Of a DNA stretch of 64,000 nucleotides, positions 32,111 to 41,697 are shown piece after piece. The DNA is from Bacillota bacterium (GTDB lineage Bacteria > Bacillota > Negativicutes > Sporomusales > Sporomusaceae): contig JAEZVB010000107.1 of the NCBI GenBank assembly GCA_023443285.1, positions 1-64,000 on the forward strand, in the 5' to 3' direction. Made by a program: the position numbers and the translations under genes. The notes under the pieces were generated by a model. The model saw nothing but the letters and a program-made list of their open reading frames with translations. It was not told the DNA's origin and ran no database searches. Numbering within the stretch: position 1 is the first letter of the stretch; each line of letters opens with the position of its first letter.

Positions 32111-33400
32111 TTGAACAAAAAAGCAGTGAGCTGGCTCTATGGAGAATTGCCTGAGCTGGTTGATAAGGGGGTGCTGCCACCAGAGGCAGCAGAGAAGTTA
32201 AAGGAGTATTACGGGCCAATGCCTTCAGGGCTTGGACGCTGGACACTGTTAATGGTGTTCAGTCTGATGGGATCTGTGTTGTTGGGATTAGGGGTCATTC
32301 TCATTGTTGGGCATAATTGGGATAGGTTTGACCACCTGACAAGGCTGCTGATTTCTTTAGGCTTGCTCTTGGCGGCGCAGGCTGTGGCAGCATATGCCTT
32401 ATGGCGTAAAAATGACAGCGGGCCGTGGCTGGAAGGAACATCAGTTTTTCTGATGCTTTCGGTGGGAGCATCGATTGCTCTGGTGGGGCAGACGTATCAT
32501 TTAGTGGATGACTTCAAGAATTTTGTATTGGTATGGATGGTGTTGTCATTACCGCTCGTATATTTGATGAATAGTAAAAGTGTAGCCGGAATATACCTGA
32601 TAGGTATTATAGTCTGGCTGGCGTCGGTACAGCAGCTAGGACAAATAAAATATGCTGCATGGTTTCTTCTGGCGCTGGTATTACCTTATTATTGGCGAAT
32701 GATAAAAACGGAGCGTTACGCCAACTCGACAGTGGTGATATCCTGGCTTTTGATACTTTGCTTTTATGGTTGTTTTGGTATGACTTGGGATAAAGAGTTA
32801 GGGGAACTTTTATTTGCTTTGCTGTTCTCTATAACCTATTTTGTTGGAATGCTTTGGTTCAGTGATGCCGAGAAAACCTGGCAGAATCCTTTTCAGGTTA
32901 TCGGACTGGTGGGAAACGTAGGGATGGCTTATTTCCTATCCTTCAGAATGATATGGGTTGGGAAGGATAAGTTGTTATCAACTGTCAGCAGTGGGGAATA
33001 CTTTGTGGTGTTCGGGTTGGTTATACTGGCTGCCGGCTTATGCTTGCTCCTGAATAACAGGGGAATGTCCTTGCCAAGTCTGATTGGGGGGGTGCCAATT
33101 GTTGTGGTAATAGCCGGATATCTGTTGCAGTCTGCCAATAATAGCGGCATGTATGCGGCAACCTTGATAAGTTTTTATCTGCTGGCACTATGTATCGGCA
33201 TTGTTTGGAAAGGCGTTAAGGAAACCAGGCTTGGAGTTCTAAACATGGGAATGCTGATGCTAGCCGCACTGATCTTGCTGCGTTTCTTTGATTCAAACTA
33301 CAGTTTTATTGTGAGGGGTTTGGTATTTATTCTGCTTGGCGTGGGCTTTTTGGCCGTTAACGTGATAATGGCTCGCCGTAAAGGTGGGGAAACAAAATGA
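32111..33400 (+). CDS. DUF2157 multi-spanning membrane protein
   Basis: 429 residues from TTG 32111 behind GGCGGAGGTGG. A soluble N-terminal 45 residues (LVDKGVLPPEAAEKLKEYYG) typical of DUF2157 is followed by about eleven hydrophobic segments. The next gene, encoding a GDYXXLXY protein, overlaps by 4 bp; the two families commonly occur together. Function unknown; possibly an envelope stress or sensing module. Confidence 0.82.
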   Translation: MNKKAVSWLYGELPELVDKGVLPPEAAEKLKEYYGPMPSGLGRWTLLMVFSLMGSVLLGLGVILIVGHNWDRFDHLTRLLISLGLLLAAQAVAAYALWRKNDSGPWLEGTSVFLMLSVGASIALVGQTYHLVDDFKNFVLVWMVLSLPLVYLMNSKSVAGIYLIGIIVWLASVQQLGQIKYAAWFLLALVLPYYWRMIKTERYANSTVVISWLLILCFYGCFGMTWDKELGELLFALLFSITYFVGMLWFSDAEKTWQNPFQVIGLVGNVGMAYFLSFRMIWVGKDKLLSTVSSGEYFVVFGLVILAAGLCLLLNNRGMSLPSLIGGVPIVVVIAGYLLQSANNSGMYAATLISFYLLALCIGIVWKGVKETRLGVLNMGMLMLAALILLRFFDSNYSFIVRGLVFILLGVGFLAVNVIMARRKGGETK

Positions 33401-33963
33401 AAAAGAATAAGGTTGTTTTGATTTTGTTCGCGATATTGGCTATATTTCAGTTGGCGCAGCCTCTGTATATGGCCTGGCGCTGGGAGGATATTCTGCAAAC
33501 CGGCGTATCCTATCGGTGGAAAACCGCACCGGTGGATCCCTATGATGCTTTACGGGGACGATATATTGATCTGTGGTTTAAAGAAAATAAAGGACCGATT
33601 ATTAATGGTGAGAACATAAAGCCGGGGCAGACTGTTTATGCCTTGCTCGGTACGGATACCGATGGCTTCGCCTATATTGCCGGTATTTCCGCCAAAAAAC
33701 CGGCAGGCGGTGATTATGTGGAAGCCAGGGCCGGTTACGGTATGGATAAGGGGGACAATATGAATATAATCCTCCCTTTTAAACGCTTTTATATGAGGGA
33801 GGATTTGGCGCCGCAGGCTGAAAGGGCTTACCAAAGAAGTGCCGGTAAGGATGGAGCGGTCAGTGTAAGAATCAAGAACGGCATGGGGGTAATCGAGCAG
33901 TTGTATATTGGCGATAAAACCATTGAGGAATATCTTCGGAGTGAGGGGAATGGGACAAATTAA
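33397..33963 (+). CDS. GDYXXLXY domain protein
   Basis: 188 residues: one N-terminal membrane anchor (KVVLILFAILAIFQLAQPLY) and an extracytoplasmic domain with DPYDALRGRYIDLWF, the degenerate form of the GDYxxLxY signature. Partner of the DUF2157 protein (stop/start overlap). Role unknown. Confidence 0.85.
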   Translation: MKKNKVVLILFAILAIFQLAQPLYMAWRWEDILQTGVSYRWKTAPVDPYDALRGRYIDLWFKENKGPIINGENIKPGQTVYALLGTDTDGFAYIAGISAKKPAGGDYVEARAGYGMDKGDNMNIILPFKRFYMREDLAPQAERAYQRSAGKDGAVSVRIKNGMGVIEQLYIGDKTIEEYLRSEGNGTN

Positions 33964-33983
33964 TATACGGTTTTTAATAAACC

Positions 33984-34011
33984 AAAAGACTCGCGGATTT
34001 CGCGAGTCTTT
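33984..34011 (+). terminator. Terminator of the DUF2157 operon
   Basis: AAAGACTCGCG / CGCGAGTCTTT stem followed by TACTTCT. Confidence 0.85.
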
Positions 34012-34190
34012 ACTTCTAGAGAGTGTGAATAACTATATTATTGTGTCTACACACTGACCTGTTCAAGAGATGAAATATATTCAAGAATGTAGGGCATTAT
34101 ATGAAAAGCCATAAGGAAAATTTTTCTCTTTGATATTTCTTCCCAATTTCGCTATTATGGTGAAATAGGAAAAATCGAGGGGGATTATTT

Positions 34191-35561
34191 GTGCTTATCG
34201 ACAAGAAAACAGACTTTAACCAAAAAGAGTTATCGTTTATTGAAATAGATGAGGGTTATACTACTAAGCAAGCAATTGCAGAAGCAAAAAGATGTCTAAA
34301 CTGTCAGAAGCCGTTGTGCCGCAATGGTTGCCCTATTGGAAACGAAATACCCACATTTATTGAAGCGCTCGCAAAAGGCAATGTGGGAGAGGCAAGCCAA
34401 ATCATCGCTAGACGCAGTAACCTCCCCGCCGTATGTGGTCGTGTATGTCCACATGAAAAACAGTGTGAAGGCGCTTGTATCCTCGCTAAAAAAGGCAATG
34501 GCATTAAGATAGGTAAACTAGAGCGTTTTATTGCTGACTTTGATGCCGAAATGGAAATCAGTAAAGAAAAACCGCTGCCATTTAATAATGGAAAGGTCGC
34601 AGTCATAGGTTCAGGTCCCGCAGGACTTACTGTTGCCGGTGACTTAGCAAAGGCAGGCTATCATGTAACTGTATTTGAAGCCCAATCTGAGCCAGGTGGA
34701 ATATTGATGTACGGCATACCCGAGTTTCGTTTGGGTAAGGAAATTGTTCGTCGTGAGATCAAAAGGATTGAGAGCCTTGGTGTGAATTTCGTTACTAATA
34801 TAGTAGTGGGACCTGACATCACCGTTGATGAACTATTTAATCAAGGGTATGATGCGATTTTCATAGGCACAGGAACTGCGTTATCAAAAACATTAGATAT
34901 TCCAGGCAAAGATCTCGTTGGAGTAGTGCAAGCAACTTATTTCCTGAGTACAGTCATGCTATCACGTTCTAGTCTTCTAAAAGAAGCAGAAATACCTGTA
35001 GGCAGGGGCGATAATGTTGTCATTATTGGAGCTGGAAATGTTGCTATGGATGCAGCAAGAACCGCTATTCGACTTGGCGCAAATGCAAGCATTGTATACC
35101 ATCGTACCGAAGACGACATTACTGCGTTACCTTCTGAATATGAACTTGCCAAGATAGAAGGCGTTCAGTTTATTTGGCTGGCTAATACTTTGCGATTTCT
35201 CGGCGAAAACAAGCTCACCGGACTTGAATACGAAAGTATGGAAATTACCAGTGATAGTGAGCTGCGGGGGACAGGTAGCTTATCAACAATAACTGCCGAT
35301 AAAGTAATTTTGGCAATCGGGCAGCGTCCTGCTGCACGTATTGTTTCGACCACAACAGGGATCGAGGTAAATGAAAGCGGGTTCGTAGTTACCCGGGAAC
35401 GTCCATACGGAATGACCACTCGTAAAGGCGTATTTTCTGGGGGAGATGTAGTGGGTGATAAACCGGCGACAGTCGTAGAGGCTATGAAAGAAGCGAAGAA
35501 GGTGGCAGACGGAATAGACCAATATGTTCAAGCCGTAAAACTAATAGAAGACTGCAATTAA
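34191..35561 (+). CDS. GltD-like NAD(P)-dependent oxidoreductase
   Basis: 456 residues from GTG 34191 behind CGAGGGGGA. N-terminal iron-sulfur module (CLNCQKPLCRNGCPIG and CGRVCPHEKQCEGAC), FAD loop VIGSGPAGLTVAG (about 141), NADPH loop GAGNVAMDAARTAIRLGA (about 281) and C-terminal SGGDVVGDKPATVVEAM. This is the small subunit of glutamate synthase or its relatives (NfnB, SudA). No large subunit is nearby, so it probably transfers electrons between NAD(P)H and ferredoxin or another acceptor as a stand-alone enzyme. Confidence 0.88.
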   Translation: MLIDKKTDFNQKELSFIEIDEGYTTKQAIAEAKRCLNCQKPLCRNGCPIGNEIPTFIEALAKGNVGEASQIIARRSNLPAVCGRVCPHEKQCEGACILAKKGNGIKIGKLERFIADFDAEMEISKEKPLPFNNGKVAVIGSGPAGLTVAGDLAKAGYHVTVFEAQSEPGGILMYGIPEFRLGKEIVRREIKRIESLGVNFVTNIVVGPDITVDELFNQGYDAIFIGTGTALSKTLDIPGKDLVGVVQATYFLSTVMLSRSSLLKEAEIPVGRGDNVVIIGAGNVAMDAARTAIRLGANASIVYHRTEDDITALPSEYELAKIEGVQFIWLANTLRFLGENKLTGLEYESMEITSDSELRGTGSLSTITADKVILAIGQRPAARIVSTTTGIEVNESGFVVTRERPYGMTTRKGVFSGGDVVGDKPATVVEAMKEAKKVADGIDQYVQAVKLIEDCN

Positions 35562-35569
35562 AAAACTAC

Positions 35570-35597
35570 TTGCTTTTTCGCGCTGGTGTAGTATAAT
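35570..35597 (+). promoter_or_regulatory. Promoter of the zinc-ribbon gene
   Basis: TTGCTT (35570) and TATAAT (35592) with a 16-bp spacer. It gives a leader of about 125 nt before ATG 35729, long for a small gene. Confidence 0.55.
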
Positions 35598-35728
35598 AAT
35601 GATGTTGCAGATGAGGTCCAACGAAATGTCCATTTGTCCTTCTCAATGTATTTACATAAGGGAAGTTCTAGTGAGTGTTCGCTTGAATCAAAAATTTGTT
35701 AATACATATGAGGAGGCTATATATTATT

Positions 35729-36037
35729 ATGGCAGAAGACAAAACTTTAACATGCCGCGATTGCGGTGCAGAATTCATTTTCTCAGCATCAGAACAAGAT
35801 TTCTTTGCAGAGAAAGGTTTCACTAACGAACCAGGTCGTTGCCCTGATTGCAGAGCAGCTCGCAAACAACAAAATAATCGTGGTGGTTTTGGTGGTGGAC
35901 GCAATTCCAACTTCCAACAACGCGAAATGTTTGATGTAACTTGTGCAGCTTGTGGCGTACAAACCCAAGTTCCTTTCCGCCCAAGTAGCGATCGTCCTGT
36001 ATTTTGCAGAGATTGCTTCCAAAGCAACAAACGCTAA
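35729..36037 (+). CDS. Small zinc-ribbon protein (CxxC-x-CxxC type)
   Basis: 102 residues starting MAEDKTLTCRDCGAEF, with two CxxC pairs in each half: CRDC...CPDC and CAAC...CRDC, separated by a Gly/Asn-rich linker RGGFGGGRNSN. The pattern fits the zinc-ribbon plus Zn-binding CxxC family often induced like cold-shock genes. It probably binds nucleic acid. Start chosen at 35729 (AGGAGG 35710-35716 upstream). Placed before the RNA helicase gene but separated by a strong terminator. Confidence 0.85.
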   Translation: MAEDKTLTCRDCGAEFIFSASEQDFFAEKGFTNEPGRCPDCRAARKQQNNRGGFGGGRNSNFQQREMFDVTCAACGVQTQVPFRPSSDRPVFCRDCFQSNKR

Positions 36038-36084
36038 AGCAAATAAAATGCTCCAGTCTAATGACTGGAGCATTTTATTTGCTT
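36036..36084 (+). terminator. Long terminator overlapping the zinc-ribbon stop codon
   Basis: 22-bp arms (36036-36057 and 36063-36084; core ATGCTCCAGT / ACTGGAGCAT) pair perfectly with a 5-nt loop. Confidence 0.88.
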
Positions 36085-36112
36085 TAATGCGCATATCTTC
36101 ATATTCAAGGGT

Positions 36113-36144
36113 AGATATACTATTATATGTATAATGGTATATCT
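36113..36144. promoter_or_regulatory. Imperfect palindrome upstream of the helicase gene
   Basis: AGATATACTATTATA and TATAATGGTATATCT pair with one mismatch around TG. It sits about 50 bp before the helicase ATG and includes TATAAT-like boxes; probable promoter-operator. Confidence 0.4.
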
Positions 36145-36196
36145 ATAATAGTAGGCTAACAATAGGATAATTCGAGAAAATGAGGTTCGAAATAGT

Positions 36197-37639
36197 ATGG
36201 ATTATGAAGATGATGAAAAGTATGGTATTAGTAAAGAAATAGCAAAAGCACTAAAAGACTTGGGCTATGAGACACTCACTAAGGTTCAGGAAGCAGTGAT
36301 ACCCTTAGTTCTTGCACAGAAGGATATCATAGTTAGATCTCAGACCGGTAGTGGTAAAACAGCGGCCTTTGCCATCCCCATTTGCGAAAAAATAGAAATT
36401 GAGCAAAAAAGTCCGCAGGTGCTGGTTCTAACACCTACGAGAGAATTGGCGGTACAATTAAAAAAGGACATTTCCAATATCGGAAGATTTAGAGGAATAA
36501 GATGCGCCGCTGTTTTTGGCAGACAACCTATGGAATTACAAAGAAGAGAATTAAAGCAGCGAGTGCATATTATTGTTGGTACACCGGGAAGAACCTTAGA
36601 TCATATCGACAGACGAACTATCAATTTGGATGAAGTGAAGTATCTGGTTATTGATGAAGCAGATAAAATGTTGGATATGGGTTTTATCGAACAGGTAGAA
36701 GCAATCATACAGGTGTTGCCTGCAAACAGGATCACTATGTTATTTTCTGCTACTGCGCCAGATGAGATTCAAGAAATCTGCAAACAATACATGAAAGAGC
36801 CCATCAAAGTTGAAGTTGAATCCCAAAGCCCTAGCTTGGAAACCATTCGGCAAGTTTATTATGAAGTAGAAGAAAATGAAAAGTTCAATCTAATTACGAA
36901 GATAATATATACTGAAAGACCAGATAGTTGCATTCTCTTTTGTAACACAAGGGATAAGGTAGAATTTGTTTTTGAAAAAATGGAACAGAACGGCTACTCC
37001 TGTGGGATTTTGCATGGAGGAATGGAACAAAGAGATCGATTGCATTCCATTCATGATTTTAAAAAGGGAAAATTTCAATTTTTGATTGCGACAGATGTGG
37101 CAGCCAGGGGGATTCATATTGATGATATATCGCTAGTGGTCAATTATGATTTACCGCTGGATAATGAAAGTTATGTTCATAGAATTGGCAGGACAGGGCG
37201 GGCTGGGCATGTAGGAGCGGCTATTATTCTTGCAACCAGGGATGAATATAAGACATTGCATGAGATAGAGGAATATGTTCATTATAAGATACCAAAACAA
37301 GAAGCTCCGACGGTGGAAGCAGGAAAAGTGATTTTTAATTGTCAAGAATTTGATCCTGCTCCCAAAATTGATAAAAGTGAAATATTAAATAATCAGATTA
37401 CTAGAATTAGGATAAATGCAGGCAAGAAGACGAAGATGCGTCCTGGAGATATCCTCGGTGCAGTTACTGCCATTTCAGGCATTGTCGGAAGCGACATTGG
37501 TATTATCGATATTCAAGATACCTGCTCCTATGTTGAGATTTTTGGCGACAAGGGAGATATTGTCATTAAAGCACTCGGTCAAACCAAGATAAAGGGGAAG
37601 CTACATAAGATTAAGGAAGTAGGTTTTTCTAATACATAG
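36197..37639 (+). CDS. DEAD-box RNA helicase, DbpA-like
   Basis: 480 residues with all helicase motifs: SQTGSGKTAAF (I), TPTRELAVQ (Ia), VIDEADKML (II), FSATAP (III), HGGMEQRDR, ATDVAARGIH and HRIGRTGRAGH (VI). Residues about 400-475 form a DbpA-type RNA-binding domain (RIRINAGKKTKMRPGDILGAV), which in DbpA/YxiN directs the enzyme to 23S rRNA hairpin 92 for ribosome assembly. It is followed 47 bp later by the CCA-transferase-like gene. Confidence 0.9.
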   Translation: MDYEDDEKYGISKEIAKALKDLGYETLTKVQEAVIPLVLAQKDIIVRSQTGSGKTAAFAIPICEKIEIEQKSPQVLVLTPTRELAVQLKKDISNIGRFRGIRCAAVFGRQPMELQRRELKQRVHIIVGTPGRTLDHIDRRTINLDEVKYLVIDEADKMLDMGFIEQVEAIIQVLPANRITMLFSATAPDEIQEICKQYMKEPIKVEVESQSPSLETIRQVYYEVEENEKFNLITKIIYTERPDSCILFCNTRDKVEFVFEKMEQNGYSCGILHGGMEQRDRLHSIHDFKKGKFQFLIATDVAARGIHIDDISLVVNYDLPLDNESYVHRIGRTGRAGHVGAAIILATRDEYKTLHEIEEYVHYKIPKQEAPTVEAGKVIFNCQEFDPAPKIDKSEILNNQITRIRINAGKKTKMRPGDILGAVTAISGIVGSDIGIIDIQDTCSYVEIFGDKGDIVIKALGQTKIKGKLHKIKEVGFSNT

Positions 37640-37686
37640 TGTGTGAGAGACTTGGATGCTGAAAGGTAGAGGGGTAAGGACATAGT

Positions 37687-38838
37687 ATGGCAACTAGTGT
37701 ATTAACAGAGAAAGGTTTCGCAGAGATTATTGCGAAAAATGGCGGACGCGTTTTTAGAGTCGGTAGTTGTGTCCGCGACAGTTTGATGGGTATAACACCC
37801 AAGGATATTGAGTTTAGCGTTGTGGGTATGGTTAAGAAGAATTTCAAAATTCTTTTTCCTGAGACAGAAGAATGTGAAAAGGCTATTTCCGTTTTTCGCT
37901 TGACGCTTGACGGCATACAGCGTGAAGTTGCTTTTGCGAGAACAGAGCGAAAAGTAGGTAGTGGTAGTAAAGGGTTCAAAGTATCTACCAAGCCAAAGAT
38001 CACCATTGAAGAAGATCTATTTAGACGAGATACTACGATTAATTCCATGGCGCTTGATGTTTTAACAGGAGAAATTATCGATCCTTTCCAGGGAAGAAAG
38101 GATATAGAAGCCAAGGTACTTCGGGCGAATAGTCAGGATTTTTTCGATGATCCCATGCGCGCTGTAAGAATTGCAGGGCAAGCTGCTCAACTTGGTTTTG
38201 CAATCGACTGCAATACGCTGCCGTTGATGATTGCTGTCGCAGAAGAGCTTACTTACGAGCCGATGAATAAGATGGCTCTGGAACTGAAAAAGGTTTTATC
38301 AGAAGCACAGGAAATAGGACGATTTTTCGAGGTTCTGGCAGAGACCAATCTATTGCAGATTGCATGCAAAGAGATTTCAGATTTGCCTAAAGAAGAGTTT
38401 AGAAGAATAATAACCAGACTAGATTCCGTGGCAAAAGCTACACAAAATGCTAAGACGAGGTTTGCAACTTTCGGTTTAGTCCTGGATAAAGAGAGTTTAG
38501 CGTTATGGAGTAACAGAATGCAATTGCCAGGTGATTGGCTGGAGGCCGCCGCTATTGTCAGACAAACAATAGATTTTTTGGAGTACCCCACTCCCGAAAA
38601 GATTGTAGATACCATTAATAAATTAAGGCGTGGTTCTCTCACTATTGAGGAGTTCGACCTGATTACCCAAACCGCTGAATCAAAAATCCCAAAACTGGGA
38701 TTGCTGAAAGAGGTAATGGGCTTCAGCAATAGAGAGGTTGTTCCCGATACACTGAAGGGTAAAGAAATTGGTGAATGGTTAAGAGAACAACATGTAAAAG
38801 CCATTTCAAAACATTTATTATCAGGTAATTGCGTCTGA
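37687..38838 (+). CDS. CCA tRNA nucleotidyltransferase-like protein
   Basis: 383 residues resembling class II CCA-adding enzymes: RVFRVGSCVRDSLMGITPKD, ARTERKVGSG, EEDLFRRDTTINSMALD, RAVRIAGQAAQLGF. The metal-binding motif reads DIE instead of the usual DxD, and the GG of VGGxVRD is GS. It may still be active since Glu can bind metal, but this should be questioned. No HD domain was recognised. Probably an RNA-metabolism partner of the helicase upstream. Confidence 0.75.
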   Translation: MATSVLTEKGFAEIIAKNGGRVFRVGSCVRDSLMGITPKDIEFSVVGMVKKNFKILFPETEECEKAISVFRLTLDGIQREVAFARTERKVGSGSKGFKVSTKPKITIEEDLFRRDTTINSMALDVLTGEIIDPFQGRKDIEAKVLRANSQDFFDDPMRAVRIAGQAAQLGFAIDCNTLPLMIAVAEELTYEPMNKMALELKKVLSEAQEIGRFFEVLAETNLLQIACKEISDLPKEEFRRIITRLDSVAKATQNAKTRFATFGLVLDKESLALWSNRMQLPGDWLEAAAIVRQTIDFLEYPTPEKIVDTINKLRRGSLTIEEFDLITQTAESKIPKLGLLKEVMGFSNREVVPDTLKGKEIGEWLREQHVKAISKHLLSGNCV

Positions 38839-38980
38839 AATTATGCCTTCGGGCTCTTTTTTTTTCACTAATTGTTGCTAAATATTATGCTTTGATGGGG
38901 GCAAGGCATAATATCCTCCTAATTGGTAAAAATGTGGAATAACAGCGTTTTGTGGAAAATAGAATTTGAGGAATATCGCT

Positions 38981-40621
38981 ATGGGAAATTATGATGAAAA
39001 AGACCTTCGCATTAAGCTTCAAAGCCTGAAAAAGCTACTCTTGGGAGTAAGCGAGGTCAAGCAAGACATGGAGGTTCTTGCCAGAACCCTCGGAGAGCAG
39101 TACGTCGACAGTGAGGCCTATTCGCTATCGGCAGTTTTAGATGAGAACTTGGAATATTTGCGCAAGATATTTTCCGGTAGCGACGATATCCAGTTTCGGG
39201 AGTTTTGGATTGTGCCTTTTCAGTTAAAGGCAACAATCGTATTTTTCGAAGGAATGACAGACCAAGCTATAATCAACGAACATATCATCGGGAAGCTTAC
39301 AAAATCCTATAATCTACAACCTTCTGAATTGCAACAAAAAGTGACTGATACTGTTCGAACCATAATTTTGACGGCAGCGTCAGTTGTCGAAGAAGATAAG
39401 ATGGAGGTAATCGTAAACAGGATACTTATCGGGGATGCCGCCTTGTTTATCGATACGGTTGGCACGGCAGTCATTGTCGCAGCCCGTAAAGTGGAAGCGC
39501 GAGCTATTGCGGAGCCGGAAGCAGAAGCCGAAATATACGGGCCACGCGACGGTTTTACAGAAGAATTACGCACCAATATAACGCTAATCCGCCGTCGTAT
39601 CAATAATCCCAATCTTGTGGTTCAAAAACTAACTGTCGGCGTGCGCAGCAAGACAGAAATGGCGATTATATACTTTCGTGGCATAGCCAATTTCAAGTTG
39701 GTTCATGAGGTCGAAAAGCGTCTCCAGAAGATTACGATAGATATTCCTGCACCATCAGGGATACACGGCTTGTTTGAGGATGCCCCTTTTTCTCCGTTCC
39801 CCACAGTAATAAATACAGAGCGCCCTGATAAACTCGTCGTTGGGCTAGCCGAAGGTAAAGTCGGCATCATTATTGACGGGACGCCGTTTTGTTATATAGC
39901 ACCAACCACTTTTGCCGATTTTTTCAAGTCAGGTGATGATTACTATGAAAAATGGCTGCCAACTGCTCTGATTAGATTTACACGGTATGTTGCAGCTTTT
40001 TTTGCGTTAGCGATGCCGGCGCTGTATGTTGCGATAACCAGTTTTCACCCGGCTCTACTGCCTACTCCGCTGGCACTAACCATGGGAACAGCCCGCGAAG
40101 GGGTGCCGTTTCCTTCCTTTATCGAGGCCTTTATTATGGAAGGATTATTGGAGATCATGCAGGAGGCGGGCATCAGGCTGCCGAAACTAATCGGCCCGGC
40201 GGTGAGTATTGTCGGCGGCTTGGTCATAGGTGAGGCAGCCGTGCGGGCAGGCTTAGTAAGTTCTCCATTGGTTATTGTGACTTCGTTTACCGCTATCGCC
40301 ACCTTTAGTCTGTCTAGTTACAAGATGGGCTTGACGCTAAGAATGCTGAGAGTTCCGTTAATGGTGCTGGCTGCTGCTCTAGGTATGTTTGGCGTAATGT
40401 GCGGTCTGATAGCCATCGCAATTCATCTGAGTATTTTGGAAAGTTTCGGCGAACCTTACTTGGCAGCACTGGCGCCAAAGTCCAGTGCAGGCTTAAGCGA
40501 CTTGAAGGACTCGTTTGCCATTTTACCTGCCACGCAGATGACCGAGCGCCCTGCGTACGTCGAGCCGCAGGACAGTATACGAGTGAAGGAAGAAAACGGT
40601 GAGAGTGATGACACAAACTAG
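38981..40621 (+). CDS. Spore germination protein, GerA family (subunit A)
   Basis: 546 residues from ATG 38981 (GAGGA nine bases upstream; a TTG at 38966 is also in frame). Large soluble N-terminal region (1-330, including VRTIILTAASVVEEDKMEVI and VVGLAEGKVGIIIDGTPF) then about five membrane segments with the family signature FYVAITSFHPALLPTPLA-like sequence at about 350. Part of the inner-membrane germinant receptor complex of spores. Ends inside the following gene. Confidence 0.92.
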   Translation: MGNYDEKDLRIKLQSLKKLLLGVSEVKQDMEVLARTLGEQYVDSEAYSLSAVLDENLEYLRKIFSGSDDIQFREFWIVPFQLKATIVFFEGMTDQAIINEHIIGKLTKSYNLQPSELQQKVTDTVRTIILTAASVVEEDKMEVIVNRILIGDAALFIDTVGTAVIVAARKVEARAIAEPEAEAEIYGPRDGFTEELRTNITLIRRRINNPNLVVQKLTVGVRSKTEMAIIYFRGIANFKLVHEVEKRLQKITIDIPAPSGIHGLFEDAPFSPFPTVINTERPDKLVVGLAEGKVGIIIDGTPFCYIAPTTFADFFKSGDDYYEKWLPTALIRFTRYVAAFFALAMPALYVAITSFHPALLPTPLALTMGTAREGVPFPSFIEAFIMEGLLEIMQEAGIRLPKLIGPAVSIVGGLVIGEAAVRAGLVSSPLVIVTSFTAIATFSLSSYKMGLTLRMLRVPLMVLAAALGMFGVMCGLIAIAIHLSILESFGEPYLAALAPKSSAGLSDLKDSFAILPATQMTERPAYVEPQDSIRVKEENGESDDTN

Positions 40622-41693
40622 AGGGGTATCTTCGCTGCAATTCATGGTGATATCAATCAACTCCATGGTTGGCACAACAATAATCATACTGCCCCGCGCG
40701 GTTGCCGAAATCGCAAAACAGGATCTGTGGCTATCTGTTTTATTGGGTGGCGTACTTATTGCCGTATCGTTTCGGATTGCGGCTGCTCTTGCCGCCCGGT
40801 TTTCCGACCACACCGCGATTGAATACCACTGTATATTATTAGGATGGTTTTGGGGCAACATATTGAACGTTGCGATGCTGGCGTTGATGATAGCCGTTAC
40901 GGCGGAGATTATCAGGGTATTTCGAATATCTGTAAAAATATTTTTATTAGACATGACTCCATCTCAGATTATTACCTTAGCTATGTTGGTGCTCGTCTTA
41001 TATGCAGCCCAACATGGTCTTGTGCCGATAATAAGAGTGCAGCAGTTTTTGCTTCTTTTTTCGTACTCGACATTTATATTTTTGGTGCTATTAGGATTGC
41101 TGGAAGTCAATACACAGCAATTTACGCCAATGTTAGCTGATGGCATTAAGCCAGTGGTGTTAAGTGCTTTTGAGTGCTGGACGGCGTACACCGGCCCGGA
41201 GCTGGTAATAGGGCTGTTATATCCGTATTTTGCCCAGCTAGAGAGTGTTGTCCGCTTTGGCCTGGCTGGTATTGGAGGGGTGACAGTTTTATTTGTCTTG
41301 ATTTCGGGTATCACATTGGGGATATTAGGGGCGGAAGAAACGGCGCACCTGCTGATTCCGACAATCATGGCCTATCGGTCAATCGAAATTCCCGACACCT
41401 TTGTCGAACGAATTGACGGGTACCTAATGATTGTCTGGATCGCTATTTGTTTTTCATGTTTGCTTAATTGGTTCTATTTTACCGGTTTCGTGGCAGCCCG
41501 TATGCTGAAATTGGAAAATAGCCGCCCAGTGATGGTTTTGTTGATTCCCGTGATCGCTTATCTTGTCACCGTGCCACCAGACTTTTATGCACTCATTGTT
41601 GTTAGTAAGTGGATAAATTATGGCGGGTTGGCCTGGGGGCTTGGCATCTTGCCGTTATTGTTGGGAATAGCCTGGTGGCGGGAGCGGAGATGA
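40599..41693 (+). CDS. Spore germination protein, GerB family (subunit B transporter)
   Basis: About 364 residues, ten hydrophobic segments, amino-acid/polyamine transporter-like (GerAB/endospore family). It probably forms the germinant-binding membrane subunit. Start GTG 40599 (AAGGAA seven bases upstream) or ATG 40608. Overlaps the A subunit gene and is 4 bp from the C subunit gene. Confidence 0.9.
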   Translation: MRVMTQTRGVSSLQFMVISINSMVGTTIIILPRAVAEIAKQDLWLSVLLGGVLIAVSFRIAAALAARFSDHTAIEYHCILLGWFWGNILNVAMLALMIAVTAEIIRVFRISVKIFLLDMTPSQIITLAMLVLVLYAAQHGLVPIIRVQQFLLLFSYSTFIFLVLLGLLEVNTQQFTPMLADGIKPVVLSAFECWTAYTGPELVIGLLYPYFAQLESVVRFGLAGIGGVTVLFVLISGITLGILGAEETAHLLIPTIMAYRSIEIPDTFVERIDGYLMIVWIAICFSCLLNWFYFTGFVAARMLKLENSRPVMVLLIPVIAYLVTVPPDFYALIVVSKWINYGGLAWGLGILPLLLGIAWWRERR

Positions 41694-41697
41694 TGCT

